Below the pieces are notes generated by a model. The model saw nothing but the letters and a program-made list of their open reading frames with translations. It was not told the origin of the DNA and made no database searches. DNA of 64,000 nucleotides from contig NC_016132.3 in NCBI RefSeq assembly GCF_000005505.3, positions 20,450,501 through 20,514,500 of the forward strand. The letters run 5' to 3'. The DNA is from Brachypodium distachyon (Eukaryota; Streptophyta; Magnoliopsida; Poales; Poaceae). Shown piece after piece: positions 1 through 11,719 of this stretch; positions within the stretch are counted from its first letter, which is position 1; each line of letters starts with the position of its first letter. The position numbers were made by a program, and so were the translations under genes.

Positions 1-1480
1 GCTCCGTTTGAACCTTTGTGACACATGTTGCAAGCAAGAAACCACCATTTGTTTGATAACAACTTTGTCGCTGTAATGGTGGATATCATGTTTTATTCTG
101 CAAAAGAGTAAAAAGCTAAGTAATGTTCGTTGCATCTATAGGGAATGGGGAGGAATAAATAGCTTGGAACTCAAGTAATATACAAGATACTCATATGGAT
201 CTGTTTCTAGCAAGTATTTAACGGTGACTGTTTCAGGCTCAGATCTTTTGAAGGCAACAGTGTACTGATCTTCTTCAGCGGTCATCCACCTGAGAGATGG
301 AAGTTGTAATCCTAATCTGTTCAAAAAGAATTGAAACAAACAATGGCTGAGCATGGATGAACATTTACAGTAGTTGGGTTGTTGTAAATGCGAATGGCAA
401 AAATAGTAACCATTCGCAGTATTCTTTCTTCTCAGGGATATCAGGGTTCAAATAGAGTTTCGCAGCCTCACCACAGCTTATGGTTACACGTCAAATATAT
501 TTTTAAGATGCGGGTGAGAATTGTGATAAACATACCAAGTCATGGTCGTAATTAGGTGAGAAACGGAGAAAAAATATACCTCGGTAGCTTTTTATGAGGT
601 GCCCACAAAGAGTATTATGAGGGCGCTGACTGACCACTCTTGTATAAGTTCTCACCATCAAATTGAGTTGCATGGTCTCCCCATAATGCAACATCCATAG
701 TTGTCCCACTGAGGCAATTATAGAATGGAAGTGTTGGATTGAATGACATGTTTATTTAGTAGACAGGAATATGCAATAATAAGAATAGCTTGCTCAATAT
801 TTGATATATGGAGAGTTCTCTTAAAAGATTCTTTAGTATAACCTGGCACCTGGACTTTGAGGAGATCAGAGATTGCCAAAACAATTCCAAGAACATCTGC
901 ACGTAAGTTGAAGAATGAATAAGTAGATACAATTATTAAATGAACAACAATTCCAGTACTAAGCATTATGATGTTTGCCTGTGAAAGACTCGTTTGTGCC
1001 CACAAGAGCTGGTAGAAGTTGGTAATCAGTCAAGGAGTACACATAGCGCGGGAAATCAGCAGGCACATCAGTCTGCACATGGACCTTTGACCATGGGTTT
1101 AGTACGATCATGTATGGTCCATCTACAGCCTTGAAAACATTCTTTGATGACCGGGTTAAGAAGTCCGAAATGGCGCACACATTTCCTTCTTTCAGATGCT
1201 CTTTTAAACTTTCTGCATGGTTTGCTGGAATTTCGCCATAGATTTTATTTCCCTGCATGTAAAAGTGGTTAGGGCATTTAAGAGCTTCATTGCATAATGG
1301 GAAAAGAGAGAAATAGAGAACATCATATACCTCCTTGTCAATTAAGACAATGTCCAAATGAGCAAATTCACCCTCTTTATTTTTATAATCCCATGCACGA
1401 GCGATGCGAGCAAGCACGCCCACACGTTTCTTGCTTGGGTGTAGGTCCGAGATAGGAAGCAATTCAGGCTGCAAGTAGGA
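1..1480 (-). pseudogene. Helitron-carried RPA70-like gene, partial and broken
   Basis: This is a replication protein A large-subunit-like gene of the kind carried by plant Helitrons, reading leftward and leaving the window at base 1. A first OB-fold block lies at about 1470-1010 in two exons: 'PELLPISDLHPSKK' and 'ARAWDYKNKEGEF', then an intron near 1332-1252 (GT...CAG), then 'GNKIYGEIPANH' and 'VDGPYMIVLNPW'. A second OB-fold exon at about 900-800 reads 'DVLGIVLAISDL'. Another near 710-590 resembles 'VALWGDHATQFDGE...IKSYRG' but needs a frame change. A late exon carries 'VTVKYLLETDPYEYL' near 200, and the C-terminal zinc ribbon 'WWFLACNMCHKG' is at bases 1-60. The order matches RPA1 (DBD-A, DBD-B, DBD-C with zinc). 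The frame change around 620-650 makes this copy a probable pseudogene. It would act on single-stranded DNA during Helitron replication. Confidence 0.75.
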
Positions 1481-1639
1481 GTGGGTTAAACATATCACTT
1501 GAAGTTAAAGAAAGAGGTAGAAATTAGCTGTAGATGTTAAACGAAACTTACCTGTACATATAATATAGGTCCTACTAAACTAATAGTATTTATATGTAAT
1601 GTTATTTTGTGGCAGAGAGGACTTCACGTTACACAACAT

Positions 1640-4600
1640 TTGAGGTTGTGTTGGATGAGTTCTCGTTATTTCGATCAATAAGGATTTTAAGTCCTTTACG
1701 TGATGTTACCCGTGAGACTGCAACATAGAGCTGACCATGTGTAAAAACAGGTTTCTTTTAAGTAAATTCCAACAGAATCAAGTGTTTGACCTTGGCTTTT
1801 GTTAATTGTCATTGCATAGCATAGACGTAAAGGGTATTGGCGCCTCTCAAGAACAAATGGAAATTTTGATTTTTTGGACATAAGAATAATTCTAGGAATG
1901 TAAACTGTATCACCAATATGCGAGCCTGTCATTATGGTGGCCTCAACAACTCGGGTTGCCAACCTAGTTATGATGAGTCTGGTTCCATTACATAGGCCCA
2001 TAGTTTGGTCAATATTTCGAAGGAGCATGACAGGACAACCGACTTTAAGAACCAGTTTATGATGTGGAAAATTGCTAATGACAATAGAATTTAAGAATTC
2101 AGTAGGATATAGCTCATCAAAGTCTCCTAGCTTGTCATTCATTTTTGAAATAGAATCACAACTCAAATGCTCAAATGAATCTCCAGGAACACCACCAAAT
2201 GGTGTTGTCGCTGCAGCAGGATTGATTGGTTCCAGAATATAGCGGGGTTCTATCAAGTGTTTCGAAACAGTGTCTATGTGTCATAGGAGCTTCATCCCAA
2301 ATTATAAGAGAGCATTCCTTTATGAGATCACTCAAATCAGTCCCTCTCTTAACGTCACACAAGGTGGTCTCATCAATGTCAAGTGGTATTTTAAATCGTG
2401 AATGGGCAGTCCTACCCCCTGGTAATAAGAGGGAAGCCACTCCCGATGAGGCAACTGCAAGGACAATTTTGCCCTTTGAGCGCAAGAGCGAAAGAATAGC
2501 ATTCCAAACAATCCCAGTGCCTCCGTGTCCAGATAGAAAGAAAAAACCAGGTTTCTTGCTCAAGACAGACTATAATTTCATCAATGTAGTAGAAGTAGCT
2601 AAAAGGTCGGCTAGATCATATGATTGTTCATCTTGGATGAGCCTATTGAACCTATTCTGAGGTCCACCTGACCGTGGTTGTGGGAGTTTAAAATTGCCTA
2701 TAGAAGAGCCATTGCGCAGGAACAACTCACTTAACTCTTCTATTAACATGTCTTGCAATTGAGTGGCAGGGACACAAAAGGACGGATTATTAACAAAGGT
2801 GCGATATCTATGTTTGATGCCATCAGTCATATGGCAAGCATATTGGTTAAAAAATTTGCGCTCATCATCCATACTGCAGTGCAAAACCATGGTCACAAAA
2901 AGATGCCTAAGCTGAGATGATGTTGCCCATATCAAAGCCTCTTTAAATGCAGTGTACCACTCTGTATCATCACCAACAATCCCCGAGATGCACATGCTTC
3001 TTTGAATGTCTTATATGTGGTTCTATTGTAGGTTCGTAATTCTTCGAAGCTACATGCACCTTTAACAACCATCAAAAGCATTCTGAGGTAGAAACGCTCA
3101 CCGGCTGATGGATGGACATAGTATATACGGCCTATCTGCTCATTGGTGGTGTGTCTTTCTTTCCATAACTTTTCTGTTTTATCCCATGTCCATCCACTTG
3201 GAAAATCACAGTATGTTAGTTGATGGGCCTGTGGATACATCTGGTTTGCAACAAACCACTCGGTTAGCATAGTTTTCTTTAATTCCTCAGAATTAGACAT
3301 GATGCTTTTGAGATTTGTTTTGGCCTTATAAGTTATAGTGTTCATATCAGGCAAGTGGATTTCCAACCGTTCTACAGAGGGCATTTTGCAATGCAAAGGA
3401 AATTCAAATAGCCGCCAAAGTGCTTCGTGAGGAACCAGATGCCTGCAGTCTAAGTACTCCTGGATTTCATCAACTTCTTTTCTCTTTTTTAGATTAGCAT
3501 TAACCTTTTCACCCTTTATTGTTTCGAAAACCACATGTGATCTATCTTTTCCTTTCGTGACATACTTAAAAAGATACTTAACAACCCTGGTTTTGTTACA
3601 CCATTCTACATTGATATGACCTTGGAATTTTTTGAGGAGGGACATATTGTAGGGCACTACAGACCTATTATCTAGCCGGACACCATTTTTATAGATGTAA
3701 CGACCGTCATCACGCCTTCTATAAATTGGAAAACCCTCTTCATTAATTGAAGTTTCATCATGAAACGATTTAGGGTAATGCTTTGAACAAACACCTTTTT
3801 TCATACAGGGGCATTTTTCGTTCATTTTACCACATGGTCCGTGCATCATGGATTCAGAAACAAGTGCATATCCTAGTGGGTCCGTACTGATGTCAGGTAT
3901 TTCAGCACTGATGAGAGAATCAATAAGGGACAACGTATCTGTTTTGTTTTTGTTTTTAAGCCACACAAGACAGTGTACATGTGGAAGCCCCCTTTTCTGA
4001 AATTCAGTGCTGTGTAACACTGCAAAGGGGAGACTAAGTATCATTGGAATAATCAAGAAAAAGGCATATGGATGACAAAACAAAAAAGAAAGCAGAAGAT
4101 CGTACCAGCTACGACAGGTCCAAATACTTTGCCCTTTTTAATTCTTTTTATGAACTGATCTTGCTTCATTTTGTATACCCTATTAACAATGTCAGGACGG
4201 TCTGAGGCTTCCTGGCCTGGTTCATATCGTATGGCTTCTGCAATTTCTGGCCACTTAGTATTGCAAGTAAACGTGGTAAAGATATCAGGACCGCCATGGA
4301 CACGACAAATGGCCACAGCATCTTGATAGTGGTTGACATAATACCGTTTACCCCCTGTGAAGCTACCTGGCAGCACAGTCTTTCGACCTATTTTCTCACC
4401 ATCAATGCAACCTTGGCCTACTGCATCGCTAATAGTTTGGAAATGGTCGGATCTTAGTTCTTCTTGTTTCTCAACAATATACCACAAACGATTTTCTTCC
4501 AAGCAAGCGTAGCAATCAACCTGTATCTGGTTAGTAAGCCTACCGCAGCATGTGTAAGGATTGTACTGATTAGGTCTGTAGTGGCAACAATATGCATAGT

Positions 4601-5499
4601 AATCCAGCATTGTAAGTGTTTTGCGTGCTTTATCAGGCAGTGAATGAGCATCAGTGTATTGTATACCCAAATGGAACCCAACATCACCATAGGGGAACAA
4701 TAATGGGTATTGCAAGGCCATAAGTGCAGGGTGCAGATTAGACACAAAATGTAGTCCACGATCCTTATCGTGCACAATAATGTCCCTGCTATAGCTATCG
4801 ACTGTGAAATCTCCAACAATTAGTAAAGCAAGACTGTCAAATGTTGGTAAGTTGTACTGGACATCCGTGTCGAGTTGTGGGGCTAAGATCCTAATAGCGA
4901 CACGCTGATCAGGAAAGTCCCTAATCCGATCTCTTGCGAGCCTGAACTGCTTCACGAGCGGATTTACGTTGTCTAACATGTTAAGCAGTTCTTTGACTAT
5001 AGCCTGATCCAACTCACCATCGAATTCATCATCATTTTGACACAAAGCTTTTATTCTGTTTTCTATTTCTCTGTCAGTATCATACACATAGAGCTGGGCA
5101 AATTTAGGCTTACCATCATACGGAATGAGGGTTCCAATTTTATGGTGGACTTGACCATATATCCGGAACACATATGGGCCTGAACCATCGTTGATGCTTT
5201 TGTCTACTTGGGCTCCAATGGACGTAAAATTAAATAGACAGTTATATTGCCTTTTATGGTTCATAAACTCACGGCTCTCACGGCCACCCTTGAACCGCAT
5301 TAGGCGTGCAAGTACCGGTGGTGGTTCCTCAAATGCAGGTAGTTGTACATGGCCTCCACTACAACAGCGGTTATATACGACTCGTCGTTTTAGCCAGCTG
5401 GAATCATTGACAACGCGCTCTTGCCACCAGAAGAAAGAACCGCAGTGTTCACATAGGTAGCATGGTCCTCCAAAACGCGATCGCTTACGATAGGTTGCT
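1640..5499 (-). pseudogene. Helitron RepHel (HUH replication initiator-PIF1 helicase), decayed
   Basis: This is the transposase gene of an autonomous-type Helitron. An exon starting near 5499 follows a pyrimidine-rich acceptor ending TTTAG. It encodes a Cys-pair N-terminus ('CYLCEHCGSFFWW'), then 'RQYNCLFNFTSIG' and the Helitron_like_N domain to 4106. A clean 86-bp intron (4105-4020) interrupts it. The next exon holds the HUH motif in 'QKRGLPHVHCLVWL' and the tyrosine block 'YLFKYVTKG' of the rolling-circle nuclease. A one-base frame break lies near 2978 in 'ASRGLL/GDDTEW'. The helicase half is badly damaged: Walker A reads GHGGTGIVW, so the catalytic Lys-Thr is gone. Walker B 'LIIWDEAP' is present. 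About 300 residues, including the GGDFRQ region, are deleted at about 2250. The C-terminus 'TINKSQGQT' is followed by another frame break before 'GQLYVAVSRV'. It sits upstream of the RPA-like gene on the same strand. Nuclease motifs are intact, but no working helicase could be made. Confidence 0.85.
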
Positions 5500-6002
5500 A
5501 AATAAAAAACAGAAGAGAGGAAACAAAACTTTTAGCCTGACACTAAGGACTGAAAAGAAATAACTTGCGCTTTGGGGCGGACGGGAGGAGAAGCGACTCG
5601 AGCCGTCGAGCGAGGGGCATGGAGTCCATCGGGTTGCTGCGCGGTTGGGGCGGCCGGGAGGAGAAGCGACTCGAGCGTCGTGAGATCGATTGCGTTTTTT
5701 TTCTTTCCTGAGGGCTACGAGGGTTTCAGGGATATATGGGCCAGATGCAGCGAGGGATATATGGGCCAGATGCAGCGAGGGAGGCTATTTCGGCCCAACT
5801 ACTGAGATTCCATCGATTTTCCTGGCGAAGCAGTGGCCCAGCCAGCGAGCGCGAGGCCCAGTCGCGTTTGGACGGCCGGATATGGCAAAAAAAACCGATC
5901 GGACGGCTGAGAGGGGTGATGGCCTGAGAACGCTCGGAGTCCGTCCCATTTTGTTGTCTCTAATATCACATCACACAAGGTATGACGACCATCAATGCCA
6001 AC
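5500..6002. other. Upstream flank of RepHel with two short duplications
   Basis: No gene is seen. A GC-rich 40-bp segment (ggaggagaagcgactcgag core) occurs twice at about 5576-5605 and 5650-5690. A 25-bp unit (gggatatatgggccagatgc core) is tandemly duplicated at about 5729-5779. The region probably holds the RepHel promoter, its first intron and the Helitron 5' end. I could not place the 5'-TC terminus. Confidence 0.45.
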
Positions 6003-6004
6003 TA

Positions 6005-6110
6005 CTCCCTCCGTTCCATAGTTCTTGTCGAAATACTATCTAGATGTTTTTAGTAATAGATACATCCATTTTTGAGCAAATTTGCGACAAGAATTATGTA
6101 ATGGAGAGAG
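6005..6110. mobile_element. Stowaway-type MITE
   Basis: A 106-bp element flanked by TA (6003-6004 and 6111-6112). The ends are inverted: 'ctccctccgttccatagttc' on the left and 'gaattatgtaatggagagag' on the right. The CTCCCTCCG terminus and TA target duplication are typical of Stowaway (Tc1/mariner-related) MITEs in grasses. Confidence 0.85.
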
Positions 6111-6112
6111 TA

Positions 6113-6760
6113 GCTGTAACAAAGCATCAAGGAAGGTTGAAATCGCAAAACTTAAACATGAGCCCAACCGTTGCATGATGTTGGTCCTAGTATAATAGGG
6201 CATACCTTCTTGTTTTATAATGCCATTGTTATTCATTTCGATATACCTCAGCTGGAGTTCATTTTCTTATTTGCTATATTTCATTTCAATGGTTTATTTA
6301 TTATTGTTCGATCCGTATTCTGTGTCAATATGTATATAAGACGTTTTTCACAAGATAAAATAGCCTTCTAAAACGTTTCTATATATATTGTGGACTAGAG
6401 GTAATATGTTTTTATACTAATGATAGGAGGAGAAAATGATGATCAGCAGAGCCGCAGCGACAAGCAGGAAGATCAAGACCAAGACTCTGAAATAGGCACG
6501 CCACCTTTCCCTTGATTATATCTAGAGGATTTTACGGTAGGGACTAGCCAATGTGAGCCATCCATCAAGCTAATACAAATTAAGGCCTAGATTCATCAGT
6601 ACAAGAAAGCAAGGAGAGTAGTATTACTTGTTCAAAGGGCAAAACAGGAAGGTCATGCTTGGCAAATCCCACGTATCCAAAGATTCCAAAATCATTTGCG
6701 GAGAATAAAATTTACCGAGGAAGAGACGTGGTGGTATTTTCTAATTAGTGTAATGTTAGG
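6113..6760. other. Intergenic, nothing recognised
   Basis: AT-rich sequence. Short ORFs here show no motif or codon pattern that I recognise. Confidence 0.4.
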
Positions 6761-6762
6761 TA

Positions 6763-6874
6763 CTCTCTCCGTCTCATATTAAGTGATTCAAGTTTGTTCA
6801 AATATGGATGTAGTTATGCCTAAAATGCGTATAGATATATGTAATAGAAAGTCGTTTAACATGGGACTGATGAG
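6763..6874. mobile_element. Stowaway-type MITE, right end decayed
   Basis: The left end 'ctctctccgtctcatatt' follows TA. The interior carries the 'caaatatggatgta' and 'tagatatatgtaata' blocks common in this grass family. The right inverted end is recognisable ('aacatgggac') but its last bases are mutated. Confidence 0.75.
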
Positions 6875-6964
6875 GAAATAGTTTTTATGGTGATTAGCAA
6901 ACGTGAACTAGTTGTGGCTATACGATAGAATAGAACAACTAGTTTGTTAAGTTACTACTAGTAC

Positions 6965-7182
6965 AAGCCCTGTTTGTTTGGACTTCTCCTTCAACTTTTG
7001 ATGCTTCTAACCTTCTAAAAAGCACTTCTCCCGTTTACATATGAAACTGAGAAGCATGTCCAGAAGTTGGAGGAAAGCACCTCCCGACGTGCTTCTCAAC
7101 TTTATGTGTAAACAGAAGCAGTGCTTTTCAGAAGGTTATAAGCATCAAAAGCTGAAGCAGAAGTCCAAACAAATAGGGCCTT
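6965..7182. mobile_element. Foldback MITE with ~50-bp inverted repeats
   Basis: About 50 bp at each end are near-perfect inverted complements: 'ccctgtttgtttggacttct' on the left, 'agaagtccaaacaaataggg' on the right. The inner arms 'gatgcttctaaccttct' and 'agaaggttataagcatc' continue the pairing. An inner pair around 'gagaagc' and 'gcttctc' extends it further. No ORF is present. No clear target duplication is visible, so the superfamily (hAT or Harbinger) is undecided. A transcript would form a long hairpin. Confidence 0.75.
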
Positions 7183-7344
7183 AACACAAACTTTCGTTGC
7201 AATCATCTTACTTCTCTCGTAACTCCTTTTGGTCCTTTTAATTTTCTTATGTAGTCATGATATTTTTAAGAAAGTGTGTGAATTTTTTTCTTATATACAC
7301 AACAGATCTCCATGATGGTAGAATCTCACGCCTAATACATTAAG

Positions 7345-7735
7345 GGTTTGGCTATTTTTAAGTCGCCTGTATGGGCCTTAAATATTAGTCGACGTTTCAA
7401 AGCCGTTGGATTAAGATATGATGGTCATTCTCATTCTCTCATCTATCACTTACTGTCGTTGGATTAAAATTCAATGACTAACCTGTCGATTGATTTCTAA
7501 CTAAAAAACGGGCGACTTGTCAATAGCAAAACCGATTGGTGTGACTATTTCTAAGTCGCCTGATTTTTAAGAAATGAGGCTTAAATATCAATCGACGTTT
7601 CAAAACCGTTGGATTAATATCTGAGGGTCATCCCCACTCTCTCGTCTCTCATTTGCTATCGTGGATCAAGATCCAATGGCTAACATGTTGATTGATCTCT
7701 AGTTAAAAAACATGCGACTTATCGATAGCAAAACC
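7345..7735. mobile_element. Two MITE copies in tandem
   Basis: Copy 1 (7345-7533) and copy 2 (7538-7735) are diverged direct repeats. Both start with a 'ggt...ctattt.taagtcgcc' end and finish with 'gcgactt.tc.atagcaaaacc', the inverse of that start. Shared interior blocks are 'cgacgtttcaaa.ccgttgga' and 'aatggctaac'. No coding capacity is seen. The family is unknown to me. Confidence 0.7.
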
Positions 7736-7739
7736 GTAT

Positions 7740-8319
7740 TAATTACTCCGTGCCTTTTTTAGGAATACAATGTATTAATCACCTAATTAGCTTCTTGTGA
7801 TCAGACCAACAAGTACAGATGCGAAAAGCCCCATGGCGAATGTCTATGATACCTTGTTTGATCTGAAAGCACAAGTAAATTATATCGTAAAATTGCCCTA
7901 TATACTTTCAAATAACTTGGTGCCACATGATTTCACCATGCTATTTTTTGGCCTTAGGAAACAGAAGATACCTTTCAACGAATCAAGAAATGTAGTATTT
8001 ACAGGTGCAGTTACTGTCTATACGTGTGTTATTAGTCTCGAATTCCACTGACGAAAAAAGGATTTTAAAATATGTAACATGTACTTCACTTTAGGACAAA
8101 CATGCTACAACAAGCACAAGAAATTTGTAGGCATATATATCACAAATCAAACAATCATCATTGCATAACGAACACAGAGATGGAAATGTATTCTTGAATG
8201 AGTAAAAATGTATCGGAATAAAAACAAAGAAATGAATTGCACAAAAGATTTGAGTTGATGAAAACTTTCTCTCCGCAAAAGAACTATAGATTTTTTTAAC
8301 TATTCCAATCCTAAGAATC
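7740..8319. other. Intergenic, nothing recognised
   Basis: An 84-codon open frame at 7797-8051 has no recognisable motif and I do not support it as a gene. The rest is AT-rich and featureless. Confidence 0.4.
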
Positions 8320-8330
8320 AAAGGTTTAAA
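8320..8330. repeat. LINE target-site duplication, left copy
   Basis: aaaggtttaaa, matching 52338-52348 at the far end of the LINE after its A tract. The exact edge on the right is ambiguous because of the A run. Confidence 0.7.
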
Positions 8331-8545
8331 CAGACTAGTGCAAAAGAATTATAGCTAGACACACTCCGACGACACGAGTGGCTTCGCAGCGGTCCTCTCT
8401 CCGCTAAGCTCCCACCAACCCACCGCCCAGATCCAGCGCGCTGACGGCTCACTCCAGCGACCCAGCCACACCCGCCGGCCTTCCACTCCGGTGACCGGCG
8501 GCCATATAAAGCCCCAGCCACTCGTTCGAACAAGCCGCTGCCTGA

Positions 8546-10892
8546 CCTGGCCGGTCCCGCCCGGCCTCAGTGGACCTAGAAGACAACAATGGAGGATGGA
8601 TTCAAGTCTCCAACCGTCGTTGCCAGCGCAATCAAGGCACCCGTGAGCCTACTCCCCACCAAGATGAAATTATTGCCTATACTCGGATTCCCCAGTGGCT
8701 CGCTGGCAGATGCTTTAACTGCCTTAGCCTGAACCACCCAAAATCAACCAGCAAGGAGGAGGTGCGCTGCTACTCGTGCAGGTTCTCGGGCCACATTGCT
8801 CGCAGGTGCCCCTCATGCCCCCACGCAACACCTGCTCAGAGGCGTCCCGACGCATCTCGCCCGTCCACTCCGCCACCGTCGCCGAACTCGATGGAGCACT
8901 ATACGCCTCGTGCTCATGTCCGCTTCCCCTAGGTGATCATCGCCAGGGTGACCCAGATCTGCGGACCGTCAGGGGCCGTGGCCTCATTTCCCGCACTCCC
9001 GGCATGGCGGAGCTGGAGGCCGCCTTCGGTTGGCCGTGCTCTTCTCGTCACGGTCCAGGGATCCCGCCCGCCAATTTCTCCTGAGGCCCTGGTGCAAGCC
9101 ATGGAGTGCTCTTGTGGTGTCCAGAGGCACCATGTGCGCGTGGAGGTCACCTTCCCTGCGGACTTCTTCGTCACCTTCGCGTCATTGGAGGATTGCTTGT
9201 GGCTTCTGGCCCTCTCCGGCCATTTCCGCTGCAGCGATGTCGGCGTCAGCTTCAGACGTTGGCGTCGCAGCGCCCAGGCCACAGGGAGCAAGCTTGAGTT
9301 CCTTACCCAGTTCAGCTTCGAAGATCTCCCCGCGAATGCCTGGGAATGGGAAGCTTTGAGTCAGCTCATCGACAAGCTTGATGGCCAGCTAGTGGAAATT
9401 CTGCCATCCACTGGCCGGTGGTGCCTGGTGGTGACGACTTGGATGCGCGACCCGTGTGGCATCCCGAAGGAGTACAACTTGGAGATCCCGAAGCTCGTGG
9501 GAATCTCCAACACACATGCGTTCTCCGACGACCCTGAATCTCTGCCACCACCGTAGGCTCCGACTCTCAGGTCCACTATGGTTCATCCGCTGATCATTCA
9601 CGTTTTGGAGGTCATAGATCGCTCCCTGATCTGCATTGATCTTCCCCATCAATACATTGATCAGGACGAGGATACCACACGCCGCCACGTCTACCCCTGC
9701 TGGGGTGGCAGGGTGGATGGTTCCAGTCTGGGCGTGGCAAGGGGATGAGGCCATGCTTTTGCCAGCCCGGCGACTGGCAACATTGGGGGCGGCTGGGGTA
9801 GAAACCGCTCCAGCGGCGACTGGGCCACGCGTCATGCCCGTGATCTGCTCATGCCCGCAGGAGGCATGCCCATGCCTCTTTCGGCTCCCGGTCCACCTGC
9901 GTCGCCGCCTTCTTGGACCTCTGTGCCTTCGAGGAGGATGGGCTCGACAGTGCATGCCCCAACGTCGCCTTCGCCGCCACGGGTGCTGCCTCGCCACTCC
10001 CTATGCACGCCCCCAGCTCGCGCCTCCACATCCTCCGCGGCCTCCACTGTCATGGGATCAACAGCTCAAGTTCTCACACTGTCGACGTCCCCCCTCCGCC
10101 GCTGTTCTCTCATGACGACCCCGCCGCGCAGGCTTTCCCGCCCGAGGGCCTCCCCGATGGCGCCGTCCTAGAGTGTGCCACCTCGTACCTCCGCCGGCAA
10201 GTGCCTCGGCGCAGCGGAGCCCAGTCAAGGACTGTCGAAGACGGGGTCGACAACGCCGGCCCCCCTCACGGCATTGGTCCTCGACGCTTCAGGGTCAATG
10301 GAGCCGGGCCCACACGAGACATTGGTCGTCGAGTCTTCTGGACCGCTCTAGAACGTGGCAACGGTCATCGTGTCCTCCGGATATCCAGAATGAGGCCGAG
10401 TTGGGCCCGTTTTATGGGCCGTCCTCTGAGGTGGGCAATGTGACGGGCCCGGCTGCTCCTACGGCGGGCCACTCCTAGGTCGCCCATCATGACACCGGGT
10501 TGGGCCAAGGATGATGTGCCTTAGAGGTTGCTGGGCCCCAATCTGCTGCCAAAGTGAGGACGTTGACTGCGGCGGATGCTCTTTTAGAGTATCTACGCCT
10601 ATCGCCTCCCCGCTCTGTTCTTGGACAGCGGCCAGCGTCCTCCGTCCCCGTCAGGAGGAAGAAGATGCTCCCACTGAATTTCAGCCCGCGCAGGAGTGAA
10701 CGCCTCCGCCAGAAAGATGATGGAAAATCCAAGGGGCCATACCACCGTGCGCAATCATTCCTGGCTAAACTGGGCCTCGCTCCAGAGGGGGAAGAAGTCT
10801 CCCAAGAGGCGTCGGACCATTATTTGTGTCTGTACTCCAAGCCGCTGGCTCCCCATCATCTCCGGGCGGTTGCTCCCCTCTTTTCCCCTTAA
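8546..10892 (+). pseudogene. LINE ORF1 (zinc-knuckle nucleic-acid binding protein), broken
   Basis: This is the gag-like ORF1 protein of the LINE. The frame opens at 8546 after a TGA, with no ATG. It gives 'GGWIQVSNRR', then 'PQWLAGRCFNCLS' with two zinc knuckles. The first has lost its fourth Cys (Ser instead). The second (CYSCRFSGHIARRC) is intact. The frame stops at 8932. The following DUF4283-like part continues at about 9030-9556 ('PPISPEALVQAM', 'VEVTFPADFFVTF', 'VGVSFRRWRRS'). A GC-rich linker without a stable frame follows. The typical ORF1 C-terminus is at 10554-10892 ('SPRRSERLRQK', 'RAQSFLAKLGLAPEG'). Multiple frame breaks and the missing start show it is dead. It would bind LINE RNA. 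Confidence 0.75.
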
Positions 10893-11012
10893 GACGCCAA
10901 CTTCGAGGAGCTAGCCTACTAAGGATTCCAAGCCTTCGCTCTGCCGGAGGAAGTGGATCCCTGTGCTTGATTGTTCTGCTGCTGGTTGTTTCGGTCTTTG
11001 CCCATAGTTTAT

Positions 11013-11330
11013 ATGGATCTCGACCTTTGTATTGTCGCGTGGAATCTTAAGGGGTTGAATAATCCTGCTCGGCGGAATTCTATTCGTCTTTTTCTTGAGT
11101 CTTTTTGTATTTCAATGATTTGTTTTCAATGGTCGAAGCTTCTGGTGGTCAATTCTACTGTTGTCTCTCAAACTTTCGGCCCTGCCTTTGATGAGTTTGA
11201 TTTTATTCCAGCCAATGGCACTCGTGGCGGCATTATCCTGGCTTGGGAATCGGGACTTGGATTTCTGCGGCTTATTCTTTCGCACGTTGCTGCCAGACTT
11301 GGAGGTGATTTCTGCGGCTCTTAGTTTATT
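11013..11330 (+). pseudogene. LINE ORF2 endonuclease (EEP) fragment
   Basis: The frame opens with ATG at 11013: 'MDLDLCIVAWNLKGLNN', the conserved start of a LINE apurinic-type endonuclease. It continues to 'ANGTRGGIILAWES'. The catalytic Glu normally in 'QETK' is replaced ('CFQWSKL'). The rest of the endonuclease and the reverse-transcriptase fingers and palm are missing: by about 11440 the sequence is already in the thumb region. The deletion removes roughly 2 kb compared with full grass LINEs. Confidence 0.75.
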
Positions 11331-11439
11331 TGCATATTCTTCGAGCCTCTCTATCAATCTCCGAAGAGCTCCACTACTTGCATACGCCGCAGTGATGATA
11401 CTGCTTAGATGATTGCCAATCATTTTCATTGTGTCAGCA

Positions 11440-11719
11440 AGAGCTTCCTGATCGCCTATCTTGGGCTGCTACTTTCCTCTGGACGTCTCCGCAAATCTAA
11501 CATGTGGGTACTAATTGATAAATTCACTAGCAAATATTGAAAGGGTGGAAGCCGAAGCTTCTCACAACCGGCGGGAGGCTGACACTTGCTCGCTTGGTGC
11601 TGATGGCGCTGCCCTTGCACCTCCTATCTGTGATTCGTATCCCCAAATGGGCGTTGGATATCATCAATTATCGTTGTCGCGCGTTCATTTGGAAAGGTGA
11701 AGAGGAGATCAATGGAGGC
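11440..11719 (+). pseudogene. LINE ORF2 reverse-transcriptase thumb, left part
   Basis: The translation contains 'GLLLSSGRLRKSNMW', then after a stop 'KGWKPKLLTTGGRLTLA', 'LPLHLLSVIRIPKWAL', 'CRAFIWKGEEEINGG'. This is the block between the polymerase palm and the zf-RVT domain in grass LINEs. It ends exactly at the TG of element A's LTR and resumes at 50813. Confidence 0.8.

Noticed and set aside
7797..8051. 84-codon open frame
   Set aside because: No motif, no promoter and no neighbouring exons.
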